A model generated the notes under the pieces. The model worked only from the letters and a program-made list of their open reading frames with translations. It was not told the DNA's origin and did not search any database. Shown in pieces: positions 45,226-54,297 of a stretch of 64,000 bases of DNA. The number at the start of each line of letters is the position of its first letter. The first letter of the stretch is position 1. This DNA comes from Crocinitomicaceae bacterium (lineage in GTDB: Bacteria; Bacteroidota; Bacteroidia; Flavobacteriales_D; Crocinitomicaceae): positions 40,332 through 104,331 of the forward strand of contig JAHEMR010000012.1 in the NCBI GenBank assembly GCA_024643545.1. Reading direction: 5' to 3'. The position numbers and the translations under genes are program-made.

Positions 45226-46665
45226 ATGGTATTAAGTAGATTTTGGCTAATTATCTTTATTAGCTCCGTGTTATTCGTTTTTGCTGGACTTTTCTTGTCC
45301 AATTCGTATTCAATAGAATTTGTTTTAAACGGAAAAAAAGACAATCCCATCTTAACTGGGGAAAGGTATTTCAATTCTTATTCGAAAGGATTTCAGGAGA
45401 AATTGAAGGCTGCTCCGGAAGGAACGTTGGTGTTGAATATCAATCCGGATGACGTGGATACAACCTACGTCGTGAAGAATCAAACCGTTCTCATTTACCA
45501 GGGAACGCAAAAGGCTGATGGATTACTCGAAACATGCAAAGCGAGTTTGTTTGATTTAATTCTGCCTTTGATGGCGTATTTGGCTTTTTTCTGTGGAATC
45601 ATGCAATTGCTCATTGATTCGGGTGCCACCGAAAGATTGGCACGAAGATTAAGTCCGTTTTTTGTAAAAGTTTTTCCTTCAGTCCCTAAAAATCATGAGT
45701 CGATCTCTTATATGACCTTGAATTTTTCCGCAAATTTCTTAGGACTTGATTCCGCGGCGACACCGTTCGGATTAAAAGCCATGCAGAGTTTGCAAGAAAT
45801 CAATCCAGATAAAGAACGCGCGTCAGATGCACAAATCATGTTTTTATGTTTACATGCCGCCGGACTGACCTTGATTCCAACCTCCATCATTGGTTACCGT
45901 GCCGCAGCAAATGCAGCGAATCCAGCGGATGTGATGTTGCCGTGTATTGTGACTTCTTTAATTGGGACATTAGCCGCATTTTTTATTGTTGGAATCAGAC
46001 AGCGTATTCAGTTTAAAAGTGCGACATTGTTGATCGCATTGACCTCTATTATTGCTGCAATCATTGGACTTTTAATGTATGTCAATAGTTTGGATTTGAT
46101 TGGAAAGAATTTCTTTTCAAGTAATTTTTCAAGCGTTCTTTTACTCGGTATTATCGTAGCAACTTTAATTTTTGCCTTTATTCACGAAAAGAAATTCAAG
46201 GAAAAAGAAACGACCGTTTTTGATTCATTTGTGGTAGGAGCGAAGAGTGGTGTGAGCACAGGAGTAGCAATATTTCCTTATGTTCTAGGGATGTTAGCAG
46301 CCATTTCACTATTTAGAAATAGCGGCTTGTTTGAAATCATCAGTAATTGGATTGCGACTGGATTTCATTTTATTGGCGTTTCCAAAGAAATCACAGATTC
46401 TTTGCCAGTTGCTTTGTTGCGACCTTTTAGTTCCAGTGGTTCTCGTGGATTCATGTTGGATGCGATGAATAATTTTGGTCCCGATTCTTTAGCTGGTAGA
46501 CTTAGTAGCATCTTCCAATGCAGTGCGGAAACGACGTTTTATGTCATTGCTGTATATTTTGGCTCGATTAACGTTCGAAATACACGATATGCTTTAGGTA
46601 CGATGTTATTGGTTGATTTAATCTGTGTCATCACTGCTATTTTTGTAGCACTTTGGTTTTTCTAA
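45226..46665 (+). CDS. Nucleoside-recognition (SpmA/SpmB fusion) membrane protein
   Basis: A 479-residue membrane protein fusing two nucleoside-recognition (Gate) domains, SpmA-like and SpmB-like. The first part has SLFDLILPLMAYLAFFCGIMQLL and LNFSANFLGLDSAATPFGLKAM with ATPFGLKAM as the SpmA hallmark; the second has VVGAKSGVSTGVAIFPYVLGMLAAI and ALLRPFSSSGSRGFM, SpmB hallmarks. In Bacillus the pair affects spore core dehydration, but in non-sporulating Bacteroidota the role is unknown, perhaps transport. A periplasmic segment (about residues 25-110) precedes the first domain. The next gene follows after 9 bp. Confidence 0.88.
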   Translation: MVLSRFWLIIFISSVLFVFAGLFLSNSYSIEFVLNGKKDNPILTGERYFNSYSKGFQEKLKAAPEGTLVLNINPDDVDTTYVVKNQTVLIYQGTQKADGLLETCKASLFDLILPLMAYLAFFCGIMQLLIDSGATERLARRLSPFFVKVFPSVPKNHESISYMTLNFSANFLGLDSAATPFGLKAMQSLQEINPDKERASDAQIMFLCLHAAGLTLIPTSIIGYRAAANAANPADVMLPCIVTSLIGTLAAFFIVGIRQRIQFKSATLLIALTSIIAAIIGLLMYVNSLDLIGKNFFSSNFSSVLLLGIIVATLIFAFIHEKKFKEKETTVFDSFVVGAKSGVSTGVAIFPYVLGMLAAISLFRNSGLFEIISNWIATGFHFIGVSKEITDSLPVALLRPFSSSGSRGFMLDAMNNFGPDSLAGRLSSIFQCSAETTFYVIAVYFGSINVRNTRYALGTMLLVDLICVITAIFVALWFF

Positions 46666-46674
46666 GATAAGCGT

Positions 46675-47166
46675 ATGTTAAGAAAATTATTTGGTTCAGG
46701 GAAGAAATCCCAGGAGAATCCTACGGCGCCTATTGCGGCTGCTCCTTTACACGATGTAAATTATCCATCGTTGGTATTCATTGCGTGGGCAAAAGCGGTA
46801 GAAGGAAACGAGGATCTTCAGCTTTGGTTGAAGGAGAATGGTTATCCAGAATTGTACATGGCCACCTTTGCCATTCTCTTGAAAGACGAAGCCCGAAACT
46901 GGTTAATTGAAAATGGATACGCACACTTGATGGCGATGATTAACGGAGCAGAAGGAAACTTGAAAGCGCAAGAATGGTTATTGAAAAATAACTTTGAAAC
47001 CTTGTATCACATGTCATTGGCTATAGATCACGAAGATAATAGTTGGTTCTGGCTGGCAAAATACACCTCACAAGAAGTGCGAATTCTGACCAAAAGTATT
47101 CAACGCGTGAAGGATGAAATTGAGGAAAACCACAATGACATGCACTCCATCGGTAAAGACGTTTAA
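46675..47166 (+). CDS. Helical repeat protein of unknown function
   Basis: A 163-residue soluble protein. After a basic, Ala/Pro-rich N-terminus (residues 1-26) it holds three to four degenerate repeats of about 25-30 residues around the pattern W-L-x-x-N-G-Y-x-x-L: LWLKENGYPEL, NWLIENGYAHL, EWLLKNNFETL and a partial WFWLAKY. The pattern suggests an alpha-solenoid. The C-terminus is a charged helix (KDEIEENHND). It follows the SpmAB-like gene by 9 bp, so they are probably cotranscribed, and it may be its cytosolic partner; that is inference. It converges with the PDH E2 gene (6 bp gap). Confidence 0.7.
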   Translation: MLRKLFGSGKKSQENPTAPIAAAPLHDVNYPSLVFIAWAKAVEGNEDLQLWLKENGYPELYMATFAILLKDEARNWLIENGYAHLMAMINGAEGNLKAQEWLLKNNFETLYHMSLAIDHEDNSWFWLAKYTSQEVRILTKSIQRVKDEIEENHNDMHSIGKDV

Positions 47167-47172
47167 GGAAAC

Positions 47173-48414
47173 TTACAACAACATCGCTGCAGGATTCTCC
47201 ATGTACGTTTTAAACGTTTGAAGGAATCCAGCTCCTGTTGCACCATCTACGACACGGTGATCGCAAGAAAGGGTAACTTTCATGACATTTCCAGGAACAA
47301 CTTGTCCGTTTTTAACAACTGGAACTTCTTTGATTCCTCCGATTGCCAAAATACAGCTGTCCGGTGGATTCACAATTGCAGTGAATGATTCTATTCCGAA
47401 CATCCCAAGGTTTGAAATCGTGAAGGTATTTCCTTCCCAATCACTTGGTTGAAGTTTTTTATCTTTTGCTTTTTGGGCGAATTCACGCACTTCAGCAGAA
47501 ATTTGAACCAACCCTTTGGTGTCTGCGTGACGAATCACGGGAACCAACAATCCATCTTCTACAGCCACAGCCACACCAATGTGTACGTGTTGGTTGCGAC
47601 GGATAAAGTCGCCCATCCAAGAGCTATTCACACCCGGATTTTGTTTCAAGGCCATAGCTACGGCTTTCACAACAAGATCATTGAATGAAACTTTCACTCC
47701 ATCCAAGCTATTTAACGCTTTACGAGAAGCAATCGCTTGATCCATGTTGATGTCCATTGTCAAGTAGAAGTGGGGAGCAGTAAATTTACTTTCCGCCAAA
47801 CGACGAGCAATGGTTTTACGCATTTGACTAACAGGCTCATCTGTGAAAGATTCAACCCCACTGGGTGCTGCAGAGAATGTTCTTTCTGCTGGCGTGTATG
47901 GTGTGTAATGATCGACATCGCGTTTTACGATGCGTCCACTTTCGCCTGTACCAGCAACGGAATGAATGTCAATCCCTTTTTCGCTTGCTAATTTTTTCGC
48001 TAAAGGCGAGGCAAATACACGACCGTTGGTATTGTTCGCGATTGGCGTACTTGTAGCAACTGGAGCAGGTGCAGCCGCAACAGGTGCCGGACTCGGTGCA
48101 GCCGCAGCAGGTGCTTCTGCAGCAGCGCCTGGAGCATTTGCTCCTGCACTAGCCAAGGCAGCTGAAATATCTTCTCCTGCTTGACCGATAATCGCTAATA
48201 CGCTATTTACTGGTGCTGCTTTTCCTGTTTCTACGCCGATGTGTAATAAAACACCGTCGTAAAATGATTCGAATTCCATGGTTGCTTTATCCGTTTCAAT
48301 TTCCGCTAGTACTTCACCAGCTTTTACGGTATCACCCACATTTTTATTCCAAGTTGCAACGACACCTTCGGTCATTGTATCACTCAATTTCGGCATGTAA
48401 ACGATTTCAGCCAT
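47173..48414 (-). CDS. pdhC: Pyruvate dehydrogenase E2, dihydrolipoamide acetyltransferase
   Basis: Core of the pyruvate dehydrogenase complex, passing acetyl groups to CoA. One lipoyl domain (residues 1-77) carries the lipoyl Lys43 in ETDKATMEFES. An Ala/Pro-rich linker (about 85-125) leads to the peripheral-subunit-binding domain (about 133-170, ASPLAKKLASEKGIDI). The catalytic domain ends with DHRVVDGATGAGF (His386, Asp390). At 413 aa it has one lipoyl domain; many relatives have two. It is 21 bp downstream of the E1-alpha gene. Confidence 0.93.
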   Translation of the reverse strand: MAEIVYMPKLSDTMTEGVVATWNKNVGDTVKAGEVLAEIETDKATMEFESFYDGVLLHIGVETGKAAPVNSVLAIIGQAGEDISAALASAGANAPGAAAEAPAAAAPSPAPVAAAPAPVATSTPIANNTNGRVFASPLAKKLASEKGIDIHSVAGTGESGRIVKRDVDHYTPYTPAERTFSAAPSGVESFTDEPVSQMRKTIARRLAESKFTAPHFYLTMDINMDQAIASRKALNSLDGVKVSFNDLVVKAVAMALKQNPGVNSSWMGDFIRRNQHVHIGVAVAVEDGLLVPVIRHADTKGLVQISAEVREFAQKAKDKKLQPSDWEGNTFTISNLGMFGIESFTAIVNPPDSCILAIGGIKEVPVVKNGQVVPGNVMKVTLSCDHRVVDGATGAGFLQTFKTYMENPAAMLL

Positions 48415-48435
48415 GGATTCTAATATTTTAAGTTT

Positions 48436-49488
48436 TTAATATTCTTTGATGTAAGGATAATCAGTTTGCGTGTATACGTCCTCGTACAACTCATGCGCTT
48501 CTGGGTAAGGAGAATTTTCAGCAAATTCTACTGATTCTTCTACTTCTTTCTTCACCCAAGCAGAAATTTCTTCAATTTCTTTCTCGTTTAACCATTTGTT
48601 TTCCTGAATAGTATGTAAACAATGTTCGATTGGATCTTGTTCCATCCATTCAGCAACTTCGTCTTTTGTACGGTATTTTTGAGGATCGGACATTGAGTGT
48701 CCTTTGTATCGGTATGTACGGATATCCAATAAAGTTGGTCCATCTCCACGACGTGCACGGTTACATGCTTCTTCAATCGCTTCGTGAACGCTTTCTGGAC
48801 GCATTCCATTTACCACTTTCGATGGCATTTCGTATGAAAGACCAATTTTCGAAAGATCGGTTACGTTTGTGGTACGCTCTACGGATGTTCCCATTGCGTA
48901 GTTGTTGTTTTCAATGATGAAAATAACTGGAAGTTTCCAGTTCATCGCCATATTGAACGTTTCGTGCAATGCACCTTGACGAACGGCTCCATCACCCATA
49001 GATACAAATGCTACGTTATCCGTACCGTTGTATTGTTCAGCGAAAGCAACACCAGCGCCCATTGCAATTTGTGCTCCAACGATTCCGTGTCCACCCATGA
49101 AGTTTTTCTCTTTATCAAAGAAGTGCATGGATCCACCTTTTCCTTTTGAACATCCCGTCGTACGACCATAAAGTTCAGCCATCAATACACGTGGGTCTGT
49201 TCCAAGTGCAATTGGATGAGCGTGGTCACGGTAAGCTGTCATGTGTTTATCGCCTGGACGACATGCGCTTGCTGTTCCTGCAACAATGGCTTCTTGTCCA
49301 ATGTAAAGGTGACAGAATCCACCAAATTTTTGTTGAATGTACAATTGACCTGTTTTCTCCTCGAAACGACGAATTAATAACATGTCTTTGTACCATTTGA
49401 TGTACGTTTCCTTGGAAAACTTAGGTTTTCCTGCAGATTTAGAAGCAGTGCTTGCTTTTTTTGTGCTTGTTGTAGCTTTTGCTGGCAT
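48436..49488 (-). CDS. pdhA: Pyruvate dehydrogenase E1 component, alpha subunit
   Basis: Thiamine-diphosphate enzyme decarboxylating pyruvate. The signature RRFEEKTGQLY, the GGKGGSMHFF-like KGKGGSMHFFD, the ThDP motif GDGAVRQGALHE ... ENNNYAMGTS and the phosphorylation-loop segment YRYKGHSMSDPQKYR are present. The start was set at the ATG at 49488 (MPAKATTST), because the GTG at 49512 overlaps the TATATTTG promoter box. Its Lys/Ser/Thr-rich first 25 residues are low-complexity. At 350 aa it has normal length. The E1-beta gene is not adjacent and must lie outside the window. Confidence 0.93.
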   Translation of the reverse strand: MPAKATTSTKKASTASKSAGKPKFSKETYIKWYKDMLLIRRFEEKTGQLYIQQKFGGFCHLYIGQEAIVAGTASACRPGDKHMTAYRDHAHPIALGTDPRVLMAELYGRTTGCSKGKGGSMHFFDKEKNFMGGHGIVGAQIAMGAGVAFAEQYNGTDNVAFVSMGDGAVRQGALHETFNMAMNWKLPVIFIIENNNYAMGTSVERTTNVTDLSKIGLSYEMPSKVVNGMRPESVHEAIEEACNRARRGDGPTLLDIRTYRYKGHSMSDPQKYRTKDEVAEWMEQDPIEHCLHTIQENKWLNEKEIEEISAWVKKEVEESVEFAENSPYPEAHELYEDVYTQTDYPYIKEY

Positions 49489-49511
49489 AATACGTCCGTT
49501 ATTTTCGGTCA

Positions 49512-49519
49512 CAAATATA
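49512..49519 (-). promoter_or_regulatory. -7 box TATATTTG before pdhA-pdhC
   Basis: TATATTTG on the minus strand with TTTG 22 bp upstream (49542-49545), slightly wide spacing. Predicted leader about 20 nt to the ATG at 49488. Confidence 0.5.
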
Positions 49520-49625
49520 AGAATGAATTTGAATAAAATTACAAATTGTCATCTTTACACTAAGTGATTTTTTGTTTCAATGAATAATTTCTTTTTTTCG
49601 CAATGTTGTTCCGTGGAAGGAGCTT

Positions 49626-50480
49626 TTAAATATCTTTAGTTTGAGCTGATTTACTTGAACGATAAATCAAGTAAATTCCTGTCAAAACAAAAGGAATGCT
49701 TAACAATTGACCGGTGTTTAGTGACCATTCAAAGTCTCTGGCTGTTTGACCAATTTTCACGAATTCAATAAAGAATCGGGAACCAAAGATCAAGATTAAA
49801 AATGTACCGAAGATGAATCCTTGTTGCTTCCATTTTTCCTTTTTCCAATAAAGGAATAACAGAATTCCAAAGGCGATGAAGTAACAAATGGCTTCATACA
49901 ATTGCGCCGGATGTCTTGGTGTTGGATCGTACATGTGCAATTGATCGTTCCAATAGTTTTGAAATTTGAATGCCCACGGAACATTAGTTGGATCTCCGAC
50001 CATTTCGTGGTTGACTAAATTTCCAAGACGAATAAATGTTGCGCCGATTGCAACAGGTGCTGAAATTCGATCGAGCATCCACAAGTAAGGACGTTTTATT
50101 ATTTTCTGGGAGTAATACCACAGGGATAGAAGTATGACAATTGCTGCACCATGGCTCGCTAATCCACCTTCCCAAATTTTGAAAATATCTGCGGGATGGG
50201 ATAAATATCCACGATCGACAACGACACCGTTTTGAATGTTATCAAACAAAGGTCCATAGAAAAAGACGTGTCCTAGTCGTGCACCAATAACGGTAGCTGG
50301 AATCATGAACCATACCAGTTTATCCAATAGTTCATCGCTGATTTGTTCTTGTTTGAACATACGTTTCACCACGAAATAACCGAGAATAAGTCCCGTTACA
50401 AATAATAGTCCATAGAGGTTGGGCGTTCGCCAGCCATCAATAATTTCCGAATCAACGGTCCAGTTTATAGCTAAAATCAC
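49626..50480 (-). CDS. lgt: Prolipoprotein diacylglyceryl transferase
   Basis: Inner-membrane enzyme adding diacylglycerol to the lipobox Cys of prolipoproteins. Family motifs are WEGGLASHGAAI, the signature FIRLGNLVNHEMVG (about residues 146-159) and RHPAQLYEAI. About seven membrane helices. At 284 aa it has normal length. Its first 4 bp overlap the stop of trhO, so the two are probably translationally coupled. Confidence 0.95.
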   Translation of the reverse strand: MILAINWTVDSEIIDGWRTPNLYGLLFVTGLILGYFVVKRMFKQEQISDELLDKLVWFMIPATVIGARLGHVFFYGPLFDNIQNGVVVDRGYLSHPADIFKIWEGGLASHGAAIVILLSLWYYSQKIIKRPYLWMLDRISAPVAIGATFIRLGNLVNHEMVGDPTNVPWAFKFQNYWNDQLHMYDPTPRHPAQLYEAICYFIAFGILLFLYWKKEKWKQQGFIFGTFLILIFGSRFFIEFVKIGQTARDFEWSLNTGQLLSIPFVLTGIYLIYRSSKSAQTKDI

Positions 50481-51565
50481 TTGTTTTCTCTGATTGAAAG
50501 TTCAATCAAAGATAAGGGTTTTTCAGGATTGTGTTTAAAGGGAAGTTTATTTGATCGTCCTTTTTTGAAAATTCGATTGCTGTTCTCAATTCCCTTGCGA
50601 AGTTCTTTTTGGATATCTTCAGGTAAGTGGATCGTTTCCAGGCATTCAGACGAACAGCAGTTCTCCATTTTCGCCTTGCAGGAATCACATTGAATGAAGA
50701 GCAAATGACAAGCGTCGTTCACACAATTGGTGTGTGTATCCGCTGGTTCTCCACATTGGTGACACACAGCGATGATGTCATCGGAGATTCGTTCTCCACG
50801 GCGTTCGTCAAAAACAAAGTTCTTTCCAATGAATTTGTTTTCAAGACCTTGTTCTTTTGCGTCGTTTGCATATTTGATGATTCCACCTTCTAGTTGGTGT
50901 ACATTTTGGAATCCACGGTGCTTGAACCATGCGGAAGCTTTCTCGCAACGTACGCCACCAGTACAATACATAACAATGTTTTTGTCCTCGTTTCCTTTCA
51001 AATAGGTTTCTTCGATGTATGGAAGTGATTCTCTAAAGGTATCTACATCTGGAAGTATCGCTCCTTTGAAGTGTCCAACTTCGGATTCGTAGTGGTTGCG
51101 GAAATCAATGAGAATGGTATCTGGTTTTTCCGTTAACTCATTGAATTCTTGCGCATTCAAGTGTTTTCCTTTATTGGTCACATCGAAAGTGGTGTCTTCA
51201 AGTCCGTCGGCAAGGATTTTGTCACGCACTTTGATTTTTAACTTCAAAAAGGGAAATTCGGCTTCGGAATCATCTACAGCGAAGTTCAAGCGAACACCAT
51301 CCAAAAATTCGATGCCGTATAATTCTTCGCGAAACTGACCTAAGTTTTCAGTTGGGACGGCAATTTGAGCATTTATCCCTTCATGTGCGACGTATGTTCG
51401 TCCAACCACATCTAATTTCGACCACATCAAGAATAAGTGATCTCTGAATAAGTGAGGATTCTCAATTTTCGCATATTGATAAAATGAAATGGTGATAAAT
51501 TTGTGTCCAACTTCACGCAAATGCTTTTCTAAATCCTCCTTATTTAATGTATTCCACAGTTGCAT
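50477..51565 (-). CDS. trhO: tRNA uridine-34 hydroxylase TrhO (YceA-like rhodanese)
   Basis: Oxygen-dependent enzyme making 5-hydroxyuridine at tRNA position 34. An N-terminal acylphosphatase-like domain (RTYVAHEGINAQIAV) precedes the rhodanese domain with active-site Cys201 in MYCTGGVRCEKAS. A Cys-rich C-terminal cluster (CHQCG, CVNDACH, CDSC, CCSSEC) probably binds zinc and is typical of the longer Bacteroidota/Gram-negative forms. The start at 51565 was chosen because homologues begin there and the promoter box TATCTTTG lies at 51594. Length 362 aa. Confidence 0.92.
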   Translation of the reverse strand: MQLWNTLNKEDLEKHLREVGHKFITISFYQYAKIENPHLFRDHLFLMWSKLDVVGRTYVAHEGINAQIAVPTENLGQFREELYGIEFLDGVRLNFAVDDSEAEFPFLKLKIKVRDKILADGLEDTTFDVTNKGKHLNAQEFNELTEKPDTILIDFRNHYESEVGHFKGAILPDVDTFRESLPYIEETYLKGNEDKNIVMYCTGGVRCEKASAWFKHRGFQNVHQLEGGIIKYANDAKEQGLENKFIGKNFVFDERRGERISDDIIAVCHQCGEPADTHTNCVNDACHLLFIQCDSCKAKMENCCSSECLETIHLPEDIQKELRKGIENSNRIFKKGRSNKLPFKHNPEKPLSLIELSIRENK

Positions 51566-51593
51566 ACTATGTTGAATTAAATAATTAATACGG

Positions 51594-51601
51594 CAAAGAT
51601 A
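51594..51601 (-). promoter_or_regulatory. -7 box TATCTTTG before trhO-lgt
   Basis: TATCTTTG on the minus strand, leader about 25 nt. It excludes the upstream ATG at 51631 as a start. Confidence 0.5.
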
Positions 51602-51645
51602 ACAAAACGTGATGGCTGAAAAAAATGACAAAAGTCATGAAAAAT

Positions 51646-51680
51646 AAAATCGCCTGATTTTTACACCAATTTGCGATTTT
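51646..51680 (-). terminator. Possible terminator at the end of the seven-gene operon
   Basis: Arms AAAATCGC / GCGATTTT with a 19 nt loop; on the minus strand the stem is followed by ATTTTTC. It lies about 90 bp past the last gene of the operon. The long loop makes it only moderately convincing. Confidence 0.4.
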
Positions 51681-51772
51681 TCTCTTGCATAACGAACTTA
51701 AGATGAGGGCCAATTTTGTGTTAAAGTGTACGTAATGGAAATTCAAAAAGTCATTCAGCGAGGATCACGGCA

Positions 51773-52153
51773 TTAATGAAGTTCTTTGTCTAAATGAATT
51801 TTAAAAATGAATCCCCTCCATGTGTGTACTTTTCCTTCGAATCTTAGCTGATCTGCGTTTAATTGAAAGGTATAGAAATTCGTGATGTTATTGACATCCA
51901 TTTGAAAGGTTAAAATGGAACCATCGAATTTCACTTTGGAAAATTGTGGAGCCCAACCGTCTTCTTTATTTTGGATAAAAACAAACAGCGAATCGTTCTT
52001 TTGTTCAAAACGAAGGGTATCTATTTCTTCGATATCGCTTTCCACCCAATGCACGGACCAAAGTCCAGATATGCTTGGTAAGGGTTGTTTAATGGAAGAG
52101 GACAAAACGACCATCAATGCCACCAAGCAACTGAAGCGAAGAAGGGAACTCAT
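51773..52153 (-). CDS. Hypothetical secreted protein, lipocalin-like
   Basis: A 126-residue protein with a signal peptide (about residues 1-20, SLLRFSCLVALMVVLSSS) and no lipobox Cys at the cleavage site. The mature part has ISGLWSVHWVESD and alternating beta strands (DSLFVFIQ, ILTFQMDV, YTFQLNADQLRFEG), like small lipocalin-type or extracellular beta-barrel proteins. It starts 3 bp after the dapD stop and is the last gene of the operon. No function assigned. Confidence 0.65.
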   Translation of the reverse strand: MSSLLRFSCLVALMVVLSSSIKQPLPSISGLWSVHWVESDIEEIDTLRFEQKNDSLFVFIQNKEDGWAPQFSKVKFDGSILTFQMDVNNITNFYTFQLNADQLRFEGKVHTWRGFIFKIHLDKELH

Positions 52154-52156
52154 ACC

Positions 52157-52966
52157 TTACACAGCCACATTGTGTTCACGTAAGGCATCGTTCAATGACG
52201 TTTTTAAGTCTGTAGATGCTTTGCGTTGTCCAATGATTAACGCACATGGAACTTGGTAAGATCCTGCAGGAAATTCTTTGGTGTAGGTTCCTGGGATCAC
52301 CACGCTTCGTTCTGGTACATATCCGCGGTGTTCGATTGGTTCTGGACCAGTGACGTCAATAATTTTCGTGGATTTTGTCAGGACAACATTCGCTCCAAGA
52401 ACAGCTTGTTTTCCAACACGCACTCCTTCAACTACAATGCAACGCGAGCCAATAAATGCATCATCTTCGATGATCACGGGAGCTGCTTGCAATGGTTCCA
52501 ATACGCCACCGATTCCAACACCACCGCTTAAGTGAACATTTTTCCCAACTTGCGCACAACTTCCAACCGTTGCCCATGTGTCTACCATTGTTCCAGAATC
52601 TACATATGCACCGATGTTGATATAAGAAGGCATCATGATCACACCTGGAGCTACAAAAGCACCATAACGTGCAATCGCATGTGGAACCACGCGTACGCCT
52701 AATTCTTTGTAATTGCGTTTTAACGCCATTTTATCGTGAAATTCGAATGGACCAACCTCAATGGTTTCCATTTGACGAATCGGGAAATACATGACAACCG
52801 CTTTCTTCACCCATTCGTTGACAATCCACTCTCCATTTTCACCTGGTTCAGCGACACGTAATAAACCTTTGTCTAAGTCTTCAATCACCGTTTCAATGGC
52901 TTGAATCGTTGCTTTTTCCTTCAATAATTCACGGTTATCCCATGCTGCTTCAATTTCTTGTCTCAT
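52157..52966 (-). CDS. dapD: Tetrahydrodipicolinate N-succinyltransferase
   Basis: Succinylates tetrahydrodipicolinate in the succinylase branch of lysine/DAP synthesis. It has a left-handed beta-helix of hexapeptide repeats (VGSCAQVGKNVHLSGGVGIGGV, quoted in part GKNVHLSGGVGIGG) and the family motif MMPSYINIGAYVDSGTMVDTWATVGS (in part: PSYINIGAYVDSGTMVD). At 269 aa it has normal length. It starts 17 bp inside the preceding transporter gene, which implies translational coupling. It complements dapF at 10.7 kb. Confidence 0.95.
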   Translation of the reverse strand: MRQEIEAAWDNRELLKEKATIQAIETVIEDLDKGLLRVAEPGENGEWIVNEWVKKAVVMYFPIRQMETIEVGPFEFHDKMALKRNYKELGVRVVPHAIARYGAFVAPGVIMMPSYINIGAYVDSGTMVDTWATVGSCAQVGKNVHLSGGVGIGGVLEPLQAAPVIIEDDAFIGSRCIVVEGVRVGKQAVLGANVVLTKSTKIIDVTGPEPIEHRGYVPERSVVIPGTYTKEFPAGSYQVPCALIIGQRKASTDLKTSLNDALREHNVAV

Positions 52967-54281
52967 GTTGTAAGTTTGTTGTTTTTGGAACGAAAAGTAG
53001 GATGATTAATCCGATTGCGAAGAATATGACCAAGGATAAAATTGAGGTTCGGATGTCTAACATACCTTCTATTACCCCGAAGGTTAAAGTTCCTACTGCT
53101 AAACCGATTTTTTCGGCTAAATCATAAAAGCTGAAATAAGAGGTCAAGTCTTTTGTTTCTGGAAGTAATTTAGAATATGTAGATCTCGACAAAGATTGAA
53201 TCCCTCCCATCACAAGTCCAACGATTGCGGCAGCGATGTAAAATTGCCACGGTTCATAGACCAAGTAATAAACGCCAAGGCACAATCCGATCCAAATCAC
53301 AATGGCGATGCCAATCGATTTCAAGTTTCCAATCAATCCAGAAATTTTGGACAAAAGATAAGCGCCGAGAATTCCAATGAATTGAATGATTAAAATAGAA
53401 ATAATGAGGTCCTGTTGTTTAATTCCACGCACTTCTTTGTTGGCAAATGCAACCGCCATCACCATGATTGTTTGAACGGCCATGTTGAACATGAAGAAGG
53501 AAAATAAATAGCGTTTCAATGGAATGTTTAACTTGATTTCCTTCCAAACTTTATACACTTCGCGGTAACCTTTTAGAATGATATTTCCTTCAACTTTACT
53601 TGTAGCGGTAGATTTTGGTAGACGAATAAAAGAATAGGTGGCAAAACTAATCCACCAAATACTCACCAATGGAAAAGCAAAACGAATCGGAATTGCTTTG
53701 GTGAAAACAGTTAGGATTAAAACGATGATGAGTAAGATGGAACTTCCAAGATAGCCCATCGAGAATCCTCGCGCACTGATTTTATCGTGGTCTTTCGGTT
53801 CTGCGATTTCGGGCAAATAGGAATTGTAATAGACTAAACTCGCCCAGAATCCAACGGAACCGAAGAAAAGCGCGAGTATACTCCAATCGATGTAAAAGGG
53901 TGCTCCTTCTGCCGCGCCTCGGTCTGCATGGAAAAAATATAAAAGTCCACTGGAGATTGCTCCCAAGTAACAAAAGAACTGCATGAAGAGTTTTCGTTTT
54001 CCTCCAGCGTCAGCAATTCCTGATAAAACAGGCGAAAGTAGCGCGACTACGATATACGATAAACAAATGAGGTAGGCATAAAACTCCGTGTTTTTGAATT
54101 CCATTCCCAAGACAGAAATGGTGTCAAAAATCGTGGCTTTTGTAATTGGATCCTTAACACTTGTCTGTGTCTCATACAAAATTGGAAAAATAGCCGAACT
54201 GATTATCAGTGGGTAAACGGAATTTGCCCAGTCATACATCACCCAACCGCGGATGATTTTTTTATCTCCTTTTTCAATCAT
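52950..54281 (-). CDS. MFS transporter, UMF1 family
   Basis: A 443-residue, 12-helix major facilitator of the UMF1 group, related to the fungal vacuolar amino-acid effluxer Atg22. It opens with IIRGWVMYDWANSVYPLII, the UMF1 hallmark DWANS, and has SGIADAGGKRKLFMQFFCYLGA and GGIQSLSRSTYSKLLPE as the two MFS signature loops. A plausible cargo is an amino acid, fitting its neighbours dapD and a lysine-type dehydrogenase, but that is inference. It overlaps dapD by 17 bp and begins 16 bp after the dehydrogenase. Confidence 0.87.
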   Translation of the reverse strand: MIEKGDKKIIRGWVMYDWANSVYPLIISSAIFPILYETQTSVKDPITKATIFDTISVLGMEFKNTEFYAYLICLSYIVVALLSPVLSGIADAGGKRKLFMQFFCYLGAISSGLLYFFHADRGAAEGAPFYIDWSILALFFGSVGFWASLVYYNSYLPEIAEPKDHDKISARGFSMGYLGSSILLIIVLILTVFTKAIPIRFAFPLVSIWWISFATYSFIRLPKSTATSKVEGNIILKGYREVYKVWKEIKLNIPLKRYLFSFFMFNMAVQTIMVMAVAFANKEVRGIKQQDLIISILIIQFIGILGAYLLSKISGLIGNLKSIGIAIVIWIGLCLGVYYLVYEPWQFYIAAAIVGLVMGGIQSLSRSTYSKLLPETKDLTSYFSFYDLAEKIGLAVGTLTFGVIEGMLDIRTSILSLVIFFAIGLIILLFVPKTTNLQHETRN

Positions 54282-54297
54282 ATACGAATGTAGAAAA

